Below are positions 45,419-57,035 of a stretch of 64,000 bases of DNA, piece by piece. The stretch's first letter is position 1, and every line of letters begins with the position of its first letter. Position numbers and translations under genes: made by a program. Source of the DNA: Welwitschia mirabilis. Taxonomy: Eukaryota > Gnetophyta > Gnetopsida > Welwitschiales. The stretch lies in the NCBI GenBank assembly GCA_051453625.1, contig JBOZIK010000001.1, forward strand, positions 240,831,371 through 240,895,370, read 5' to 3'. The notes under the pieces are model-generated. The model made no database searches. It had not been told where the DNA came from and saw nothing but the letters and a program-made list of their open reading frames with translations.

Positions 45419-48400
45419 TGTTGTATCCCATATTTTGTAAAACTTAAGTACTTAAATATTAAGCATTTTAAGATTTAATCAGAAGATGCATTAATCTTCT
45501 TTAAAGACCTTGTTAAAATAAGATGGTATTTTAAATTGACCTTAGTTTGTAATTTTCATAATTTACAATTGAAATGATAATAATTATGTTAGAAGGTTTT
45601 TGTGAGAAAGCTATTCAAACATTTAAAATTAGATAATCCCATTATTGAGGAATTAAAATCACATGATAAAACTAATAAATTGAAAATTTTAAGGTAACAT
45701 AATAATATATTTTTAGTCTTATTTACTTATTTAAAATATTAATAAATGTGATAGTTGTACTATATTATGAATCGACATTTTCTTCTTTGTGTTATGTGGT
45801 TGATAGGTTTTATGTTTTTTAAAATAAATAAGCATGTGAACAAGTACATGTACTCTTACTTAGAACAAAGAATGATAAATGAGTCTTACCCTACCATGAT
45901 CTCTATCTTCTTAAGATGTGTAAGGACACTTGATTTATTGAAAGTGAAAAGTTTTTCTCATTATGTCACATGACAATTTTAAGATCTGTGCATTTATTTT
46001 TTTGATGCATGTCTTGGATGAATTAAATTTGATTATGAGCCTATGAATGATTAATAAGAAGCTAGCATGAGGAAATGATGAATCTTGTTAATTAAATAAA
46101 GAAGACTACTTATTCTAATTAGGTGCACGAGTTATAAATATGATCTCTTTTTGTGCTCTAATGTTACTTATTATCCATCCCACTTATTAATGCTAAATCA
46201 TGTGATCTTGTGATTTTGGGCTATGTTCCATTATTTATCTATATATAGAGATCCTTTACTTTTTTGGAAAAAGGAGATACTTTACATTTTTTATATAAGT
46301 GCATTTCCTTCTTTCCTTTCTATTTATTTAATTCTCTTGCTTATAGAGCTTAGAGCTTGAAATCTTAGAGATAAGAAACTCTTTAGCTTGGATCTTCATT
46401 AATCTTCAACTAACAAGGACTTACTAATCTTTCTAAGTAAGCTCTTTCCTCATATTATTTATATGGTTTCTTTTAATATTTTAGTAGGGTGATGCAATAC
46501 TTGTATTAAAATACTATTTATGATATATCATAAATTTTAATTATTCCCTCCCATTTGCTCTCACCAAGATGTGGGAAGATATGAGGGGTCTCTTATGCTT
46601 AGTGATTGAGGTTACTAATAGAAGATTAGGGTCAAGTGACCACTTCAGGGATTTACTATATACTCGAGTACTCATGTTTATTTTGTATTAGCATACATAA
46701 CAATAATTTTTTATCCATTATGCATTAGATCCATCTTATTAGGGGCAAAGTCTGATCCTCAAAAAGCTCTTTTAGACTAGTACTCCTTCATGGTAATCTT
46801 AAGGCTCATAGTAAATGGTTATTTTTTAATTAACTTTTTTACTAAATTGATTTGAATTAATAAATTTAGTTAAAATGTTATTTATATAATTATTTTGGCT
46901 ATTGTATTTATTAATTTACTAATTTAAATTATTACATAACTAGTTGTAGAAACTTTACTATATTTCTTATAACCAAAGTTAAATTTCCAGAATAGAGGCA
47001 TAGGTTAAAAATATCATAGCTTATTAATTAGTAGGTATAAAGTAGTAAACTTTTTTTAATAAGTCTAAGATTATTTTATGATTGTGGACATGTAAAAATA
47101 GTAATTTTTCTGATGTGTAGTAATTTTTAAAAAAATTATTTCTTAAAATACATTAGAAAATGAATACAGAAAATAATAAACAAATAATTTACATTTTTGT
47201 AATTAATAGTTAAGATATTTAGAAACTTGAGTATCCCAAGTTATATGAAATTAATACACTTTCCAAAATATCTTAAATCATTTAAAAACTCAAAGTATTT
47301 TGAAAGTTATGATCATTTTAGTATAGTTAGTTTCTAATAATCTTAAGTTAGTTTCTTTGATCTTATTATGGGTCTAATTTCTGAAAAACTACTGTAACTT
47401 ACTTTTTACTTAATAATTAATTAATTATTAAGTTTTTACTATGATGTCTCCTTAAAGCCCAAAAATGTTATAATTAATATTTTAACTTATAAAAAGATTA
47501 TTACATAAAATTTTATAGGAAATTTGAGTATTTAAGATAAGTTTTTATCAGTAGCCTTAAGTTACATTACTTAGAAATAATATTTTATTGGAAAAAATAT
47601 TTTATCTTTTTCCTTTATCTTACTTTAAATGTGCATGCTTGTAAGAGTTCTCACCTTAGTAGTTAAGTAACCTAAATAGTCTTTAATTTATTACTAATTT
47701 TCTTAACTTATAATATAGTCATGTAAGTCTTAGATAAAGTATGATGTCTCAATAATCATGCTTGAGCCATACTTTCTTTTATTTATCTTTATTGCACCAA
47801 TCCATGGAGATTATCAAATAAGCATGGAAGAATACTTCTAGGATTGGAATAGTTCTAGGTATGGATTAGTTTCTTTAAGTATATTATTAGGATGTGGTTT
47901 GATACATTTTAAACATTTTTATTATTATTAAAAAAATTAAAAGAAAGAAATATTCCTTTTATTTAAATTTTCATTGTCGTAATCTTGAATATAGAAATGT
48001 TCTAGTATGTTGTTTTTCTTTGATGATTGTTTCTAGAAAATGAACCTAATAATGATTAGAATTATTTCAACTAGGTAAGTAATCCATTAAATATATAACA
48101 TTAGTTAGAATTATATGTGTGCTTTTGTGTAATGTATTCATCAAACAAGACTGAATATAGATAATCCTAATAATGTTCACCCCTATACTTGAATTTCATC
48201 ACGAGGTTGGGTTACATTGCTTTTGTTCCATAATACCCTTTTGGAAGTGGATTTTATCATCACTGTCTTGTCCTACCCATGTATGAACTTAATCCGACTT
48301 AATATTTTAAACCCTTAGTATTGATAAATCGTGTTACACCATCCAGAGATGTTTTAAGAAAGTGAGGGTTATTTGCAAGCATGCATCCACATCTTGTAGT

Positions 48401-48907
48401 ACCTGTCACTTGTATTAGAGGTTTAGCAAGGTTAAGTGTAAGCCTATGGAGTTGAGTTTAATCATGTTTGTATAGTTTATAACCTGAAATAGAACCAACT
48501 CACATCTAGAGGATTATTGGATGTCGAGTTAGAATGTCATTAATAGGAGTTACAATCTCCTATTATACTAGTTAGGTATTATCCTTAAACTTATTCATGT
48601 ATGTTTATAAAATGTTTACATCTCCTCAACTATTCATAAGATATCTTTTATGTAATGAAAAAACTAGGAACAAATGAAGGACACAAACTTATGACATCGC
48701 CCTTATTTATAAACTAAAATAACCCAAAAATTAATTATAGATAAATATATAATAATAATATGATTTATTTTTCTCAAAATATTAAAATGATAATAAAGGA
48801 ATAAGTAAAGCTTTCATTGTATCTATTAGGTAATACTATTAAAAAATGAAGGAAGAGAAAAGGAAAAAATTATGCTTAATTAATGTAAGAAAAGATAGAA
48901 TGTCACA
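45419..48907 (+). repeat. 5' LTR of element B, about 3.5 kb
   Basis: TGTTGTATCCC at the left and AATGTCACA at the right give the usual TG...CA ends. Its last 470 bases (from about 48437) align with 54129-54610: AGCCTATG, CCAACTCACATCTA, TTTACATCTCCTCAA and AGAAAAGATAGA.TGTCACA. A TATATATAG box lies at 46240. The length is within the range of Tekay-type LTRs. Short open frames inside it are not genes. Confidence 0.8.
46240..46248 (+). promoter_or_regulatory. Putative LTR TATA box, element B
   Basis: TATATATAG followed by AGATCCTTTAC, about 820 bases into the LTR. Position and context fit a retrotransposon core promoter, but no second copy survives for comparison. Confidence 0.4.
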
Positions 48908-48910
48908 ACT

Positions 48911-48922
48911 TGGTATCAATGC
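48911..48922 (+). other. Primer-binding site of element B (initiator tRNA-Met type)
   Basis: TGGTATCAATGC matches 10 of 12 positions of the plant initiator-Met site TGGTATCAGAGC and lies three bases after the LTR end (TGTCACA then ACT). It confirms both the LTR end and the strand. Confidence 0.85.
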
Positions 48923-50040
48923 TTTAGGTTAACTTAAATAATATTTATTTCAAGAACTTATAAATTTATAAGAATATAAATCCAATTATATCTTTAATAA
49001 TTTTTCTCATTAATAATCATAAAGTTAGTTGTAGCCATAATAACCTTAACTCCTAATAGTTATAAAGTTAATTATATTCTCAATAAACATAAACCATCAT
49101 TAAAATCAATTATATCCTTGATAATATCAGATTTCAAACATATCTCTCAATAGTCATGAATTTGATTATACCTATAATTTTTATACTTCATAAATATATA
49201 CCAAATCACATTTATGTTAATTCTAATAATTATAAAGATTACAGTAATGAAAGTCTTAGCACCTTAATAATCCTAGAAGTTGATTACAATTGGGATAGAT
49301 CTAAAATATTTATAATATTAACTATAACCCCAACCCCTAGATGATCATTATGCTAATCATATTTATGATAATTCTAAATTCCTAAACAAACCAAGAAGGA
49401 CAATGAATTCAAGTCATTAAAGACTATATTACCTTATAGATAATAGTCACTTAGAAGAATTATAATTATCTTAAGAATTTAGGACAATGACCTTGTATGA
49501 TTTCTTAAAGAGCATAATCTTTTTGCAAGAAATATAAATACATAAAATAATGTCTTATAATTAGATACCTTTGGAAGTGATCAAATATCCAACCAAGTTA
49601 TTCATTCTAAATTATGTGGTCACATAAGCTTAAAGCAAAAACTCATATTCATAACTTATAAACCTTATCTATTGAAAATAAAGAAAGGGGATAAAATTGA
49701 TTATAAACTTTAAGTTATAAATAAGGATCAATCACCTCATAATGATAATCATGTATTTCCTAAGAGTATAAAAATATTTGTAAGTTTAACTTTAATAATA
49801 TCTATCCTATTTCCAAATGAAATATCATAAACATTTCTACTTCTTTCAGATGCCTCATCATCGTTAGTTAAATCTTGAGGCCAGGTCAGTTGCACTAAGT
49901 AATCAACATTAAGAGAATTTACATGAGTCAGTAGCCTAATGATAAAAATCAACCCCCATTCAACCCTAATCTAGAAGTATTAATAAATATCTTCAGGTAG
50001 TTCCTATTACAAATTGTAAATCAAAATCAAAATCCATAAG
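48923..50040 (+). repeat. Leader of element B with degenerate repeats
   Basis: Between 48990 and 49400 words of the type AATAATCATAAAGTTAGTT, AATAGTTATAAAGTTAATT and AATAATTATAAAGATTA recur at irregular spacing, each followed by (A)T(A)TATCC-like or TAGCC-like segments. This is a worn tandem array in the untranslated leader. No gene; the two frames of 62 and 67 codons are chance. Confidence 0.55.
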
Positions 50041-50990
50041 TAAATAATTGTATCAATCAACCTAAGGAAGTGGGTATGAGGAAATTAGTTCAAACTTTTG
50101 TTAAGCTAAATCTACCAAAGTTTGAAGGAAGCTCAGATATTCCAAAGTAGAAGCATGGCTGAGTGATATTGAAAAGGTTGTAGGTACCTTAGGATATGAT
50201 GAAATGAAAAGGATCCTTTAGCTATTTGTATGTTACAAAGAGAAGTTAAACTATGGTGAAAAATAAAAATGACCAAGTTAGGAGATCTAGAACTTTCATG
50301 GAGGGAATTTGAGCACATCTTTAAATAGAGGTATAATACCAACTTTTATATTCACTAAAAGATTATAGAATTTTATAATTTAAGATAAGCCTCTAATGTG
50401 ACCATAGCATCTGATGAGTGCAAGTGTATAAAGTAATTGAGATATGTGTTACATATGCATTTAGATGAAGAAGCTAAAGCAAACTATTTATTAATAATCT
50501 TCTTCCTTCTATTACTACTAAAGTATCCATGTTTCAACCTAAAAATCTTATAGAGACTATCGAAAGGATAAAGACAACAAAGCAAAACTAGTGAAGACAA
50601 CAAGAAAATAAGAATAAAATTCCTCCATGAAGACATATTATTAAGAAAAATTAATGACAAACGTCTTATCAAAGTAAGAATTGGCATTCCAACAAAAATA
50701 ATGCTAGTATTAGTTATGAAAGAAATAGGAATTTTAGTCAACCTAAGTAGACTTTCTTTAAAAGAAAATGGAAATGTTCTATGCAAATAATGAACTTCAG
50801 AGATCCAATTTCCAACAAATTCCTAGTCAGTATCAATACTAGAACTAGTATAATAATGAAGACAGATGCTTTCAATGTAAGGGAAGTCATAAAGTTAAAG
50901 AATGTCCATTACGTAATGAAAAGAGAAACCCTCCTAAACAACAACTAGAAAATCATCAAAGATCAAAACGAATTTCTTAATCAATAGGAT
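50040..50990 (+). pseudogene. Chromovirus gag remnant with zinc knuckle
   Basis: FVKLNLPKFEGSSD at 50095-50135 matches the Gag entry block F.K..PP.F.GS.DP. Through 50170-50320 the sequence keeps the EEW...E and W...K capsid pattern in broken frames. YNLR.ASNVTIASDECK and LRYVLHMHLDEEAK at 50378-50478 match the FL.LKQG..TV.EY and L.RYAP.M...EA blocks. RCFQCKGSHKVKECP at 50874-50918 is a CCHC zinc knuckle with one residue missing between Cys and His. Minus-strand open frames here are shadows. Confidence 0.85.
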
Positions 50991-51074
50991 AAATTTAAGT
51001 ATTAGTAGATAATCAAGGGGTCTAATTTTAAAGCTCCATTATAGAAGGTAAGGATTTACTTAATAATAAAAATT

Positions 51075-51350
51075 AATTATTTTATTTGATTATAAAGCAA
51101 CTTGTTGCTTCATATCTCTTAGGATTCTTATAATAGAAAAATTATATTGTACTTAAATCGAGGGATGCATAGAGCTAGTAAAGGGGTTCATGTCCAGGGT
51201 TAATCAATAGGTTTAAAAATGTACTCTATCTATAAATGAAAAATATTTTAAGATACAACTATATGTTATCAACTTAAGAGAATATAACATTATTTTGGGT
51301 ATGAACTGGTTAATGCAAAATAGAGTAGTTATAAATTGTGAAAAGCATCA
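51075..51350 (+). pseudogene. Chromovirus aspartic protease remnant
   Basis: LFDYKATCCFIS at 51082-51117 matches the active site LFDSGATHSFIS. The Asp is retained but Ser-Gly is changed to Tyr-Lys. REYNIILGMNWLMQNRVVIN at 51276-51340 matches DVILGMDWL...A.IDC at the protease-RT boundary. Confidence 0.85.
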
Positions 51351-51529
51351 AGTAGAAATGATAAATCATAGTTAAAGAATAATCTTTCAAGGGCATTATA
51401 AATTAGTAGTGAATAATTTAATTAATGCAAATCATTTAAAAAGAGAAATCAAGAGGGGTTCATCAGTTTTTATATTATACCTAAAACTAATTAGCTTGAA
51501 GGAAGGAAAAACTTTAGCAAAGAATATAT

Positions 51530-52180
51530 TAATACTCTAAGAAGAACTTGATGTATTTACAACATAATTATCAAAAATGCCATTACTTCAGGAGGTTGAG
51601 TTTTTCATTGAATTAATTCCATGAATCCAACCAATTTATAAGGAATTATATAGAATGTCTCCCATAGAAATGAAAGAATTAAAAAATTATTTTAAAGAAC
51701 TCTTATAAACGTTTCATTCATCTTAGTATATCACCATGGGAAGCACCTATATTATTTGTAAAGGAAAAGGATGAAACATTAAGATTATGCATTAATTATG
51801 GATAGCTAAATAAGATTACAATAAAAAATAAATATCAAATATTAAGAATAGATGATCTTTTTTATTAGCTCAAGGTACCTAAGGTATTCTTAAAAGTTGA
51901 TTCAAAATCTGAATATCATTAAGTTCAAACTAAGGAAGATAATATTCATAAAATAGCATTTAGAACCTGTTATAGGCATTATGAGTTCACTATTATGCCT
52001 TTTATTTTAACTCATGCCTCTATAGTATTTATGAGTCTTATAAATTACATCTTTTAATTACGTCTTGATTCCTTTATAATAGTATTTATTAATCATATGC
52101 TCATTTATTCTAGGACTTATAAAGAGCATGAAAAAAACTTTAAAATGGTATTACAAACTTTTTGAAATTATCAATTATAT
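51530..52180 (+). pseudogene. Chromovirus reverse transcriptase remnant
   Basis: The entry reads EELDVFTT.LSKMPLLQEVE at 51540 and PIYKELYRMSPIEMKELK at about 51640-51690, matching the conserved P....PYRM.P.EL.EL block. ILRIDDLFY.LK follows, then KVDSKSEYH at 51895, TKEDNIHKIAFRTCYRHYEF at 51931-51990 and MPFILTHASIVFM at 51993. The catalytic FIDD position reads FINH at 52085, so both catalytic Asp residues there are altered. Order and spacing are complete. Confidence 0.92.
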
Positions 52181-52399
52181 GCTAACATGAAAAAGTGATT
52201 TTTTTGAAAGGAATCCATTTAATTTCTAGATCATATAATATCCAAGAAAAGTATATCAGTGGATCACAATAAAGTTAGAGCAATCATGGAATGGCCAATG
52301 CCTATAAATATTACCAAGGTTAGAAGCTTTCTCAGTCTTACCAGATACCATTGTCAATTTATATTCAACTTCTCTAAGATAGATTCTTCATTAACAAGC

Positions 52400-52880
52400 C
52401 TTTTAAATAAAAATAATAACTTCTAATGGACAGAAAAATGTTATTAATCATTTGATTCTCTTACAGAATGCTTGACTAATGTTCTAGTCTTAGTAACACT
52501 AGATGATTCAAAGATCTTTTCAATTTATATTGATGCATCTAAAGAAGCTCTTAAAGTAGTTATTAAACAAGATAAAAGAGTAATAGTTTATGAATCAAGA
52601 TAATGTAAAACCCATGAGAGAAATTATTCTATTCATGATTTTAAACTAGCTACAGTAATTTTTTCTTTAAAATTGTAGAAGCATTATCTTTATAATGTAA
52701 GGTTTTAAGTTTGAATTTATCATAAGAGTCTAAAATACATTTTTTAATCAACCTTAAAACTTAGGCAAAGAAGATGGATGGAATTTCTATGTAATTTTGA
52801 TCTAGAGATATTATACCATGAAGATAAGGGAAACAAGGTTACAGATGCTCTTAGTAAATAGGGTTATCTTAAAGTAATTG
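52400..52880 (+). pseudogene. Chromovirus RNase H remnant
   Basis: LVLVTLDDSKIFSIYIDASK at 52485-52545 matches PVL.LPD....F.VYTDAS, and the catalytic Asp is retained. VIVYESR, ERNYSIHDFKLATVIFSLK at 52620-52675 and KHYLYNVRF at 52680 match YASRQL..HE.NYPTHDLELAAVVFALK..RHYLYG. Stops replace Gln and Trp codons. Confidence 0.9.
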
Positions 52881-53029
52881 TAAAAATTCAAAGCCAAATT
52901 CATACCATTACTTTAAAGGAATAAAAAAGGGATGACAATTATTAGAAAGAAAAGGACCAATTAGAAAAAGCAATAGATCCAAAGCATTTTAGTATTAATT
53001 CAAATGGTATTATCAGATTTTTAAAAAAA

Positions 53030-54126
53030 AAATTTGATTCCTAATGTAGATTGAATTAGGTATAATCTAATGTTTGAATTTTATAATAAACCTATAGTAG
53101 GCTATCCTGGAGGAATTAAAATATATCAAAACCTGAAATAAAAATTTTAATGGTCAAGGATGAAAAATGATATAGCAAACGTTGTGTCAAGGTGTTTTAA
53201 TTATCAACAAGTTAAAGCAAAACATATAAATCTATTAAAATTACTTTATCCTCATTATATTCTAGAATATAAATTTGATGTGATTTGCATGAAATTTATT
53301 GTAGGACTTCCAAAAGTGCAAATAAAAAATGACTCTATCATAGTGATAATTGATAGAGTAAATAAGTCAACACATTTCATTTTAGTAAAATATACTTATG
53401 ATGTCAAGGATATAGCTAAAGTATATATTCAAAATGTTGTTCAGTTATATGGTGTTCCTTTAGTAATTATCTTTGATAGAGATTCAAAATTTACTTCTAA
53501 TTTTTAGTAAGAATTACAAATGGGTTTAGGAATCAAGTTAAATAAAAGCACTACATTTCATTCTTAAACAGCTGATTGGGCAGAAAATTCTCAAAGCATG
53601 TATTCTAGATAATTCCAAGAGTTAGAAAGAGTATTTACCATTAGTAGAATTTGCATAATAACAGTTATTAGAGTTTAATTCAAATGGCTCCATTTGAAGC
53701 CTTATAAGGTAGGAAATGTAGAGCACTCACTTCATGGACAAAATTTTTTTTAAAAAAAAAATTGATTATAGGAATAAAAATGTTATAAGAAATGAATAGT
53801 AAAATAAGGATCATTAAGGACAAACTTAAAAAAGCAGCAAATAGATAAACTATGTATATAGATCATCAAAGAAGATATCTTGATTCAAAATAGGTGATCA
53901 TATATTTCTTAAAGTGTCACCAATGAAATCAATAATGAGAGGAGTTAAGAGATCAAAATTAGCTGCTCCATTCATTATACTATTTAAAATATTAGAAAAA
54001 TTTGAACCTATTACATACAAGCTTGATTTTTTTCCTCATTTATTACACATGCATGATGTTTTCCATGTAAGCATGTTTTCAACTCACATACTATTTATTA
54101 CCTATATTGGAGGTAAATCAAGGTGA
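53030..54126 (+). pseudogene. Chromovirus integrase remnant, chromodomain absent
   Basis: The zinc-binding part reads GYPGGIKIYQNLK and MKNDIANVVSRCFNYQQVKA (53100-53217). The core lies in an open stretch of 115 codons (53160-53507). The first catalytic Asp is lost, since CMKFIVGLP stands where MDFVVGLP is usual. The second is present in FDRDSKFTSNF. After 53510 the frame is broken. A 70-codon open stretch (53914-54126) gives KLAAPFIILFKILEKFEPIT and HDVFHVSMF, matching KL.P.Y.GPF.I...G and HNVFHVSML. The chromodomain expected next is missing, and LTR-tail sequence follows at once. Confidence 0.92.
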
Positions 54127-54128
54127 AG

Positions 54129-54610
54129 TGTAGGCCTATGAAGTTAAGCCCAACCAAGTTTGTATAGTTTAGAACCTAAAGTAGAGCCAACTCACATCTA
54201 AAAAATGGTCAAATATAGAGTTGGAATGCCATTAATGAGAGTTGTAACCTTCTATTACATTAGTTAGGTATCATCCTTAAACTTATTTGTGCATGTTTAT
54301 AACAAGTTTACATCTCCTCAATTATTCACAAGATATCTTCTATATGATGAAAAACTAGGAAGAAATGGAAGACATAAAGTTAGGACATATCTATTATTTA
54401 TAAACAAAAATAACCTAGGAATTAATTATAGATATCTATAATAATAATATAATTTGTTTTTCACAAAATATTAAAAATGCTAATAAAGGGATAAATAAAT
54501 TTTAATCCTAGGTTCTGATAGGTCTATTAGGTAATAATATTAAAGAATGAATGAAGATAAAAAAAAGAAGAATAGTTTTTAAGTAGAGTAAGAAAAGATA
54601 GAGTGTCACA
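54129..54610 (+). repeat. 3' LTR tail of element B, 482 bases
   Basis: It aligns only with the end of the 5' LTR (48437-48907). The LTR start is missing, so this is not a normal integrase-PPT-LTR junction. The end TGTCACA is directly followed by ATATA. Confidence 0.85.
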
Positions 54611-54615
54611 ATATA
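54611..54615 (+). repeat. Target-site duplication ATATA, right copy
   Basis: Identical to 45414-45418; see there. Confidence 0.75.
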
Positions 54616-55590
54616 TGCATTAGATAATAGAAAAATTATGCTTAAGAAGTTAGATTACATCACCAAAATATTAGCAACCCTTAAGACACCAAATCCTAAG
54701 GTTGAAGTAAAAAATATATTTATGTAATATGTATTTATAAATATTATACAAGCTAGGAAAACCTTCTCAAAATAATCACAATCATACAAAATAGCATTTT
54801 CCTATGGAGATAATTACAACTTAAGTTGGAGAAACCAACCCAGTTTAAACTCCATAGACAAGCATCTACTTTATAGCCATAACCACATAATTAACCTTTA
54901 AGAAAATCAATAGAGGATACTTTGAGATAATTTATATAAACTTGAATAATAAGAAACTTAAAATTAATACACAAATAAGCAACAACGTCTATTATATAGA
55001 TTAAGAAATAAACCAACTCTCTCAAATCACCACCCACACATTGACTCTATCAATAAGAGAGAGAAGGATAAACTTCTATCCCAACCTATTCCCAATGCAA
55101 AGGATGTAAATATAATTAAACAACTAGATTAGGTTAAGAAAATTGATGTTATCATACTTAGAATGGGTCCCTAGATTAAAGAAAATTCTTAACTATTTAG
55201 AGATAACCCTTCAACATAGACCATACTTAAAATTGAGAAGAAAAGAAAGTATGACAAGAAAAATTTTACATTAGAGTAATTACAAAAATATCCTTTTCCT
55301 AGATGTGTTACATCATCAAGGAAGAACAATTCAAAAAAGACCTAAAAATCTTTAAGTTAGTTAAAATTTCACTTTTTAGACCATATTTAAAAAAATTCTA
55401 CATTATACCAAATTCTACAAATATGTATGCATGATAAAGAAGAAAATGAATGTGAAAAGAAAATCTTTCAGCCTGATAAGAGTGCTATAATTTCAAACAA
55501 ACTTCTACTTAAGCTAGAGATCTTAATTCCTTGATTAATTTTATGTGTTATTAGAAATACAAATATAGACATAACCTTAGTAGAAATAAA
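54616..55590 (+). pseudogene. Gag C-terminal region of element C, resumed after B
   Basis: It aligns with 13780-14690 of element A: AAAACCTTCTC at 54760, QPIPNAKDVN near 55081-55110 (the PSQ..PNP...N block of Athila Gag), and the pre-protease helix KKDLKIFKLVKISLF near 55335-55375. Frames are broken by stops. Confidence 0.75.
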
Positions 55591-55980
55591 AAGATGGACA
55601 TAGCCTTATTAGACTTCAGAGCCAATGTTAATCTAATGCCTTGTTAATTATATAAAAAACTTTGGTTTGGAGGATTAAATAAATTAACAATGACATTGTA
55701 ATTTACTAATCAATCAACCAATATATCTACTAGAAAAATCAAAAACATCTTGGTAAAGTTGAAAAATTTTACTACCAAATAGACTTCATAGTCTTAGAAA
55801 TGGAAGATAACCTAAAGAAACTTTTCCTTATCCTAGGAAGGCCATTTCCAGCCATCACTAATGTTCTTATTAATTATGGAAATGGAATAGTAAAGATGTC
55901 ATTCAAAAGCATGAACATAAATTAAAAGTATTTAATTGAATAAAAAATAATCTCATGGATGACTTTAATGTGTACTTAAT
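55590..55980 (+). pseudogene. Athila-like aspartic protease of element C
   Basis: LDFRANVNLMP at 55610-55643 matches DLGANVNLMP; the Gly is changed to Arg. LILGRPFPAITNVLINYGNG at 55830-55890 matches LGRPFLAT...I....G, the best preserved of the three copies of this block here. Coding similarity to element A continues to the region equivalent to about 15100. Confidence 0.88.
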
Positions 55981-56039
55981 AGATATCCATGACCCAACAT
56001 CAATCTATGAATTAGATTATAAAACTCTTAAATACCGAT

Positions 56040-56320
56040 CATGTGTACCCCCAAAAAAAATCTATTTTAACAAGCATATTCATAAAAAAATCTCAAAAAC
56101 TTGATAACTTGATTTTATGACATGATTCAAAAGGTTACAAAGGTTTTTATAAAATTATGCCTAAATGGATTAGGTTTTTAAAATACTAAATGAATTTGTC
56201 ATGATGCTATCAAGATTCTACACCTTAAGGATAGTCATTTATTCAAATTTAATGGTCTGAGATTTCAAATATTCTCTAGATGTATACCCCTTAACCATGA
56301 GTTTGATCATTCCTAAATCT
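56040..56320 (+). pseudogene. Integrase C-terminus of element C after internal deletion
   Basis: It aligns with 17830-18060 of element A: a FKI.PKWIRF-like segment, a VFPYGAIEI equivalent at 56190, then FKFNGLRFQ at 56256, matching FKVNGQRLKPF. RT, RNase H and the integrase core that precede this part in element A are missing. The protease-side sequence ends at about 56030. Confidence 0.75.
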
Positions 56321-56802
56321 CTAACAAAATTTATTTATGATTAAAATCTATAATTATGATAAGTACACAATTTGTTAATTCACCTTATCAAACTTTAATG
56401 CTTTAGGTACCTTCCATGATTTATTTGATAGGATATTGATGTACTAAAGGAATTATTGAGAAAATATTTGAATTTTTATCTTGTTAGAACTTTATGTAAC
56501 CATATTCTCAGTTGTATCTAGGACATCCTTACTTAAAGATTGGATATTTCATATTTTAAAGGTATGGTTGAATACCTTTATATGATATCTAAAGTTATAA
56601 AAATGGGGGACTAGAAAATTTAAAATATTCTTACATAAGTAGGATGCATGTTCAAAAGACCTCCATAATACGTATTCACTTCATGACAAGATCCACACAT
56701 GAAAACCTCTTAGTTATTCATCTATATCATAGGAAAATACATGTGTCCATATGAAGACCTTTCAATAAAGAAGTTGTTTATAATAAAAAAGAGGAGGGAG
56801 GG

Positions 56803-56829
56803 GAGAGAGAGAGAGAGAGAGAGAGAGAA
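56803..56829 (+). repeat. (GA)n microsatellite
   Basis: Uninterrupted GA repeat of about 13 units in the 3' region of element C. Confidence 0.95.
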
Positions 56830-56904
56830 GTGTTTTTAAGAAAATAAGAGAACCAAAAAAATCCTTTTTTACACATACTCACATCAAAAAGACACTTATT
56901 ATTA

Positions 56905-57035
56905 AAGGCTTCACCTCTATGAAAAACATGCACACTATAGATTAAGGGTCTCTAGCTTTATGGGAATGGTACATACTATACATATAAAAGGCCTCCATTG
57001 TTGTTGGAAAGATATGAGTTGTACATATGCCACCT
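56905..57035 (+). repeat. Degenerate minisatellite, unit about 42 bases
   Basis: GGCTTCACCTCTATG, GGGTCTCTAGCTTTATGGG and GGCCTCCATTGTTGTTGG start at 56907, 56946 and 56990. Each is followed by an A.ACATGC / TACATACTATACATA-like half. Same family as 19980-20100 in element A. Confidence 0.55.

Larger units (their letters stand above)
45419..54610 (+). mobile_element. Tekay-like chromovirus (Ty3/Gypsy) element B, nested in C
   Basis: It starts TGTTGTATCCCATATTTTG and ends GAGTGTCACA, flanked by ATATA on both sides. The 5' LTR is 3.5 kb. An initiator-Met primer site lies at 48911. Gag with zinc knuckle, protease, RT, RNase H and integrase follow in Gypsy order. The 3' LTR survives only as its last 480 bases, joined directly to the integrase C-terminus, so the chromodomain, the polypurine tract and about 3 kb of the 3' LTR have been deleted. 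LTR length, motif wording and the LTR start suggest the Tekay/Del clade. All coding regions carry stops. Confidence 0.88.

Noticed and set aside
45755-45973. 72-codon hydrophobic frame
   Set aside because: It lies within the 5' LTR of element B and has no family match; LTRs rarely encode proteins.
50133-50786. Minus-strand frames of 69 and 100 codons
   Set aside because: They are shadows of the plus-strand chromovirus gag, whose motifs are clear in the other direction.
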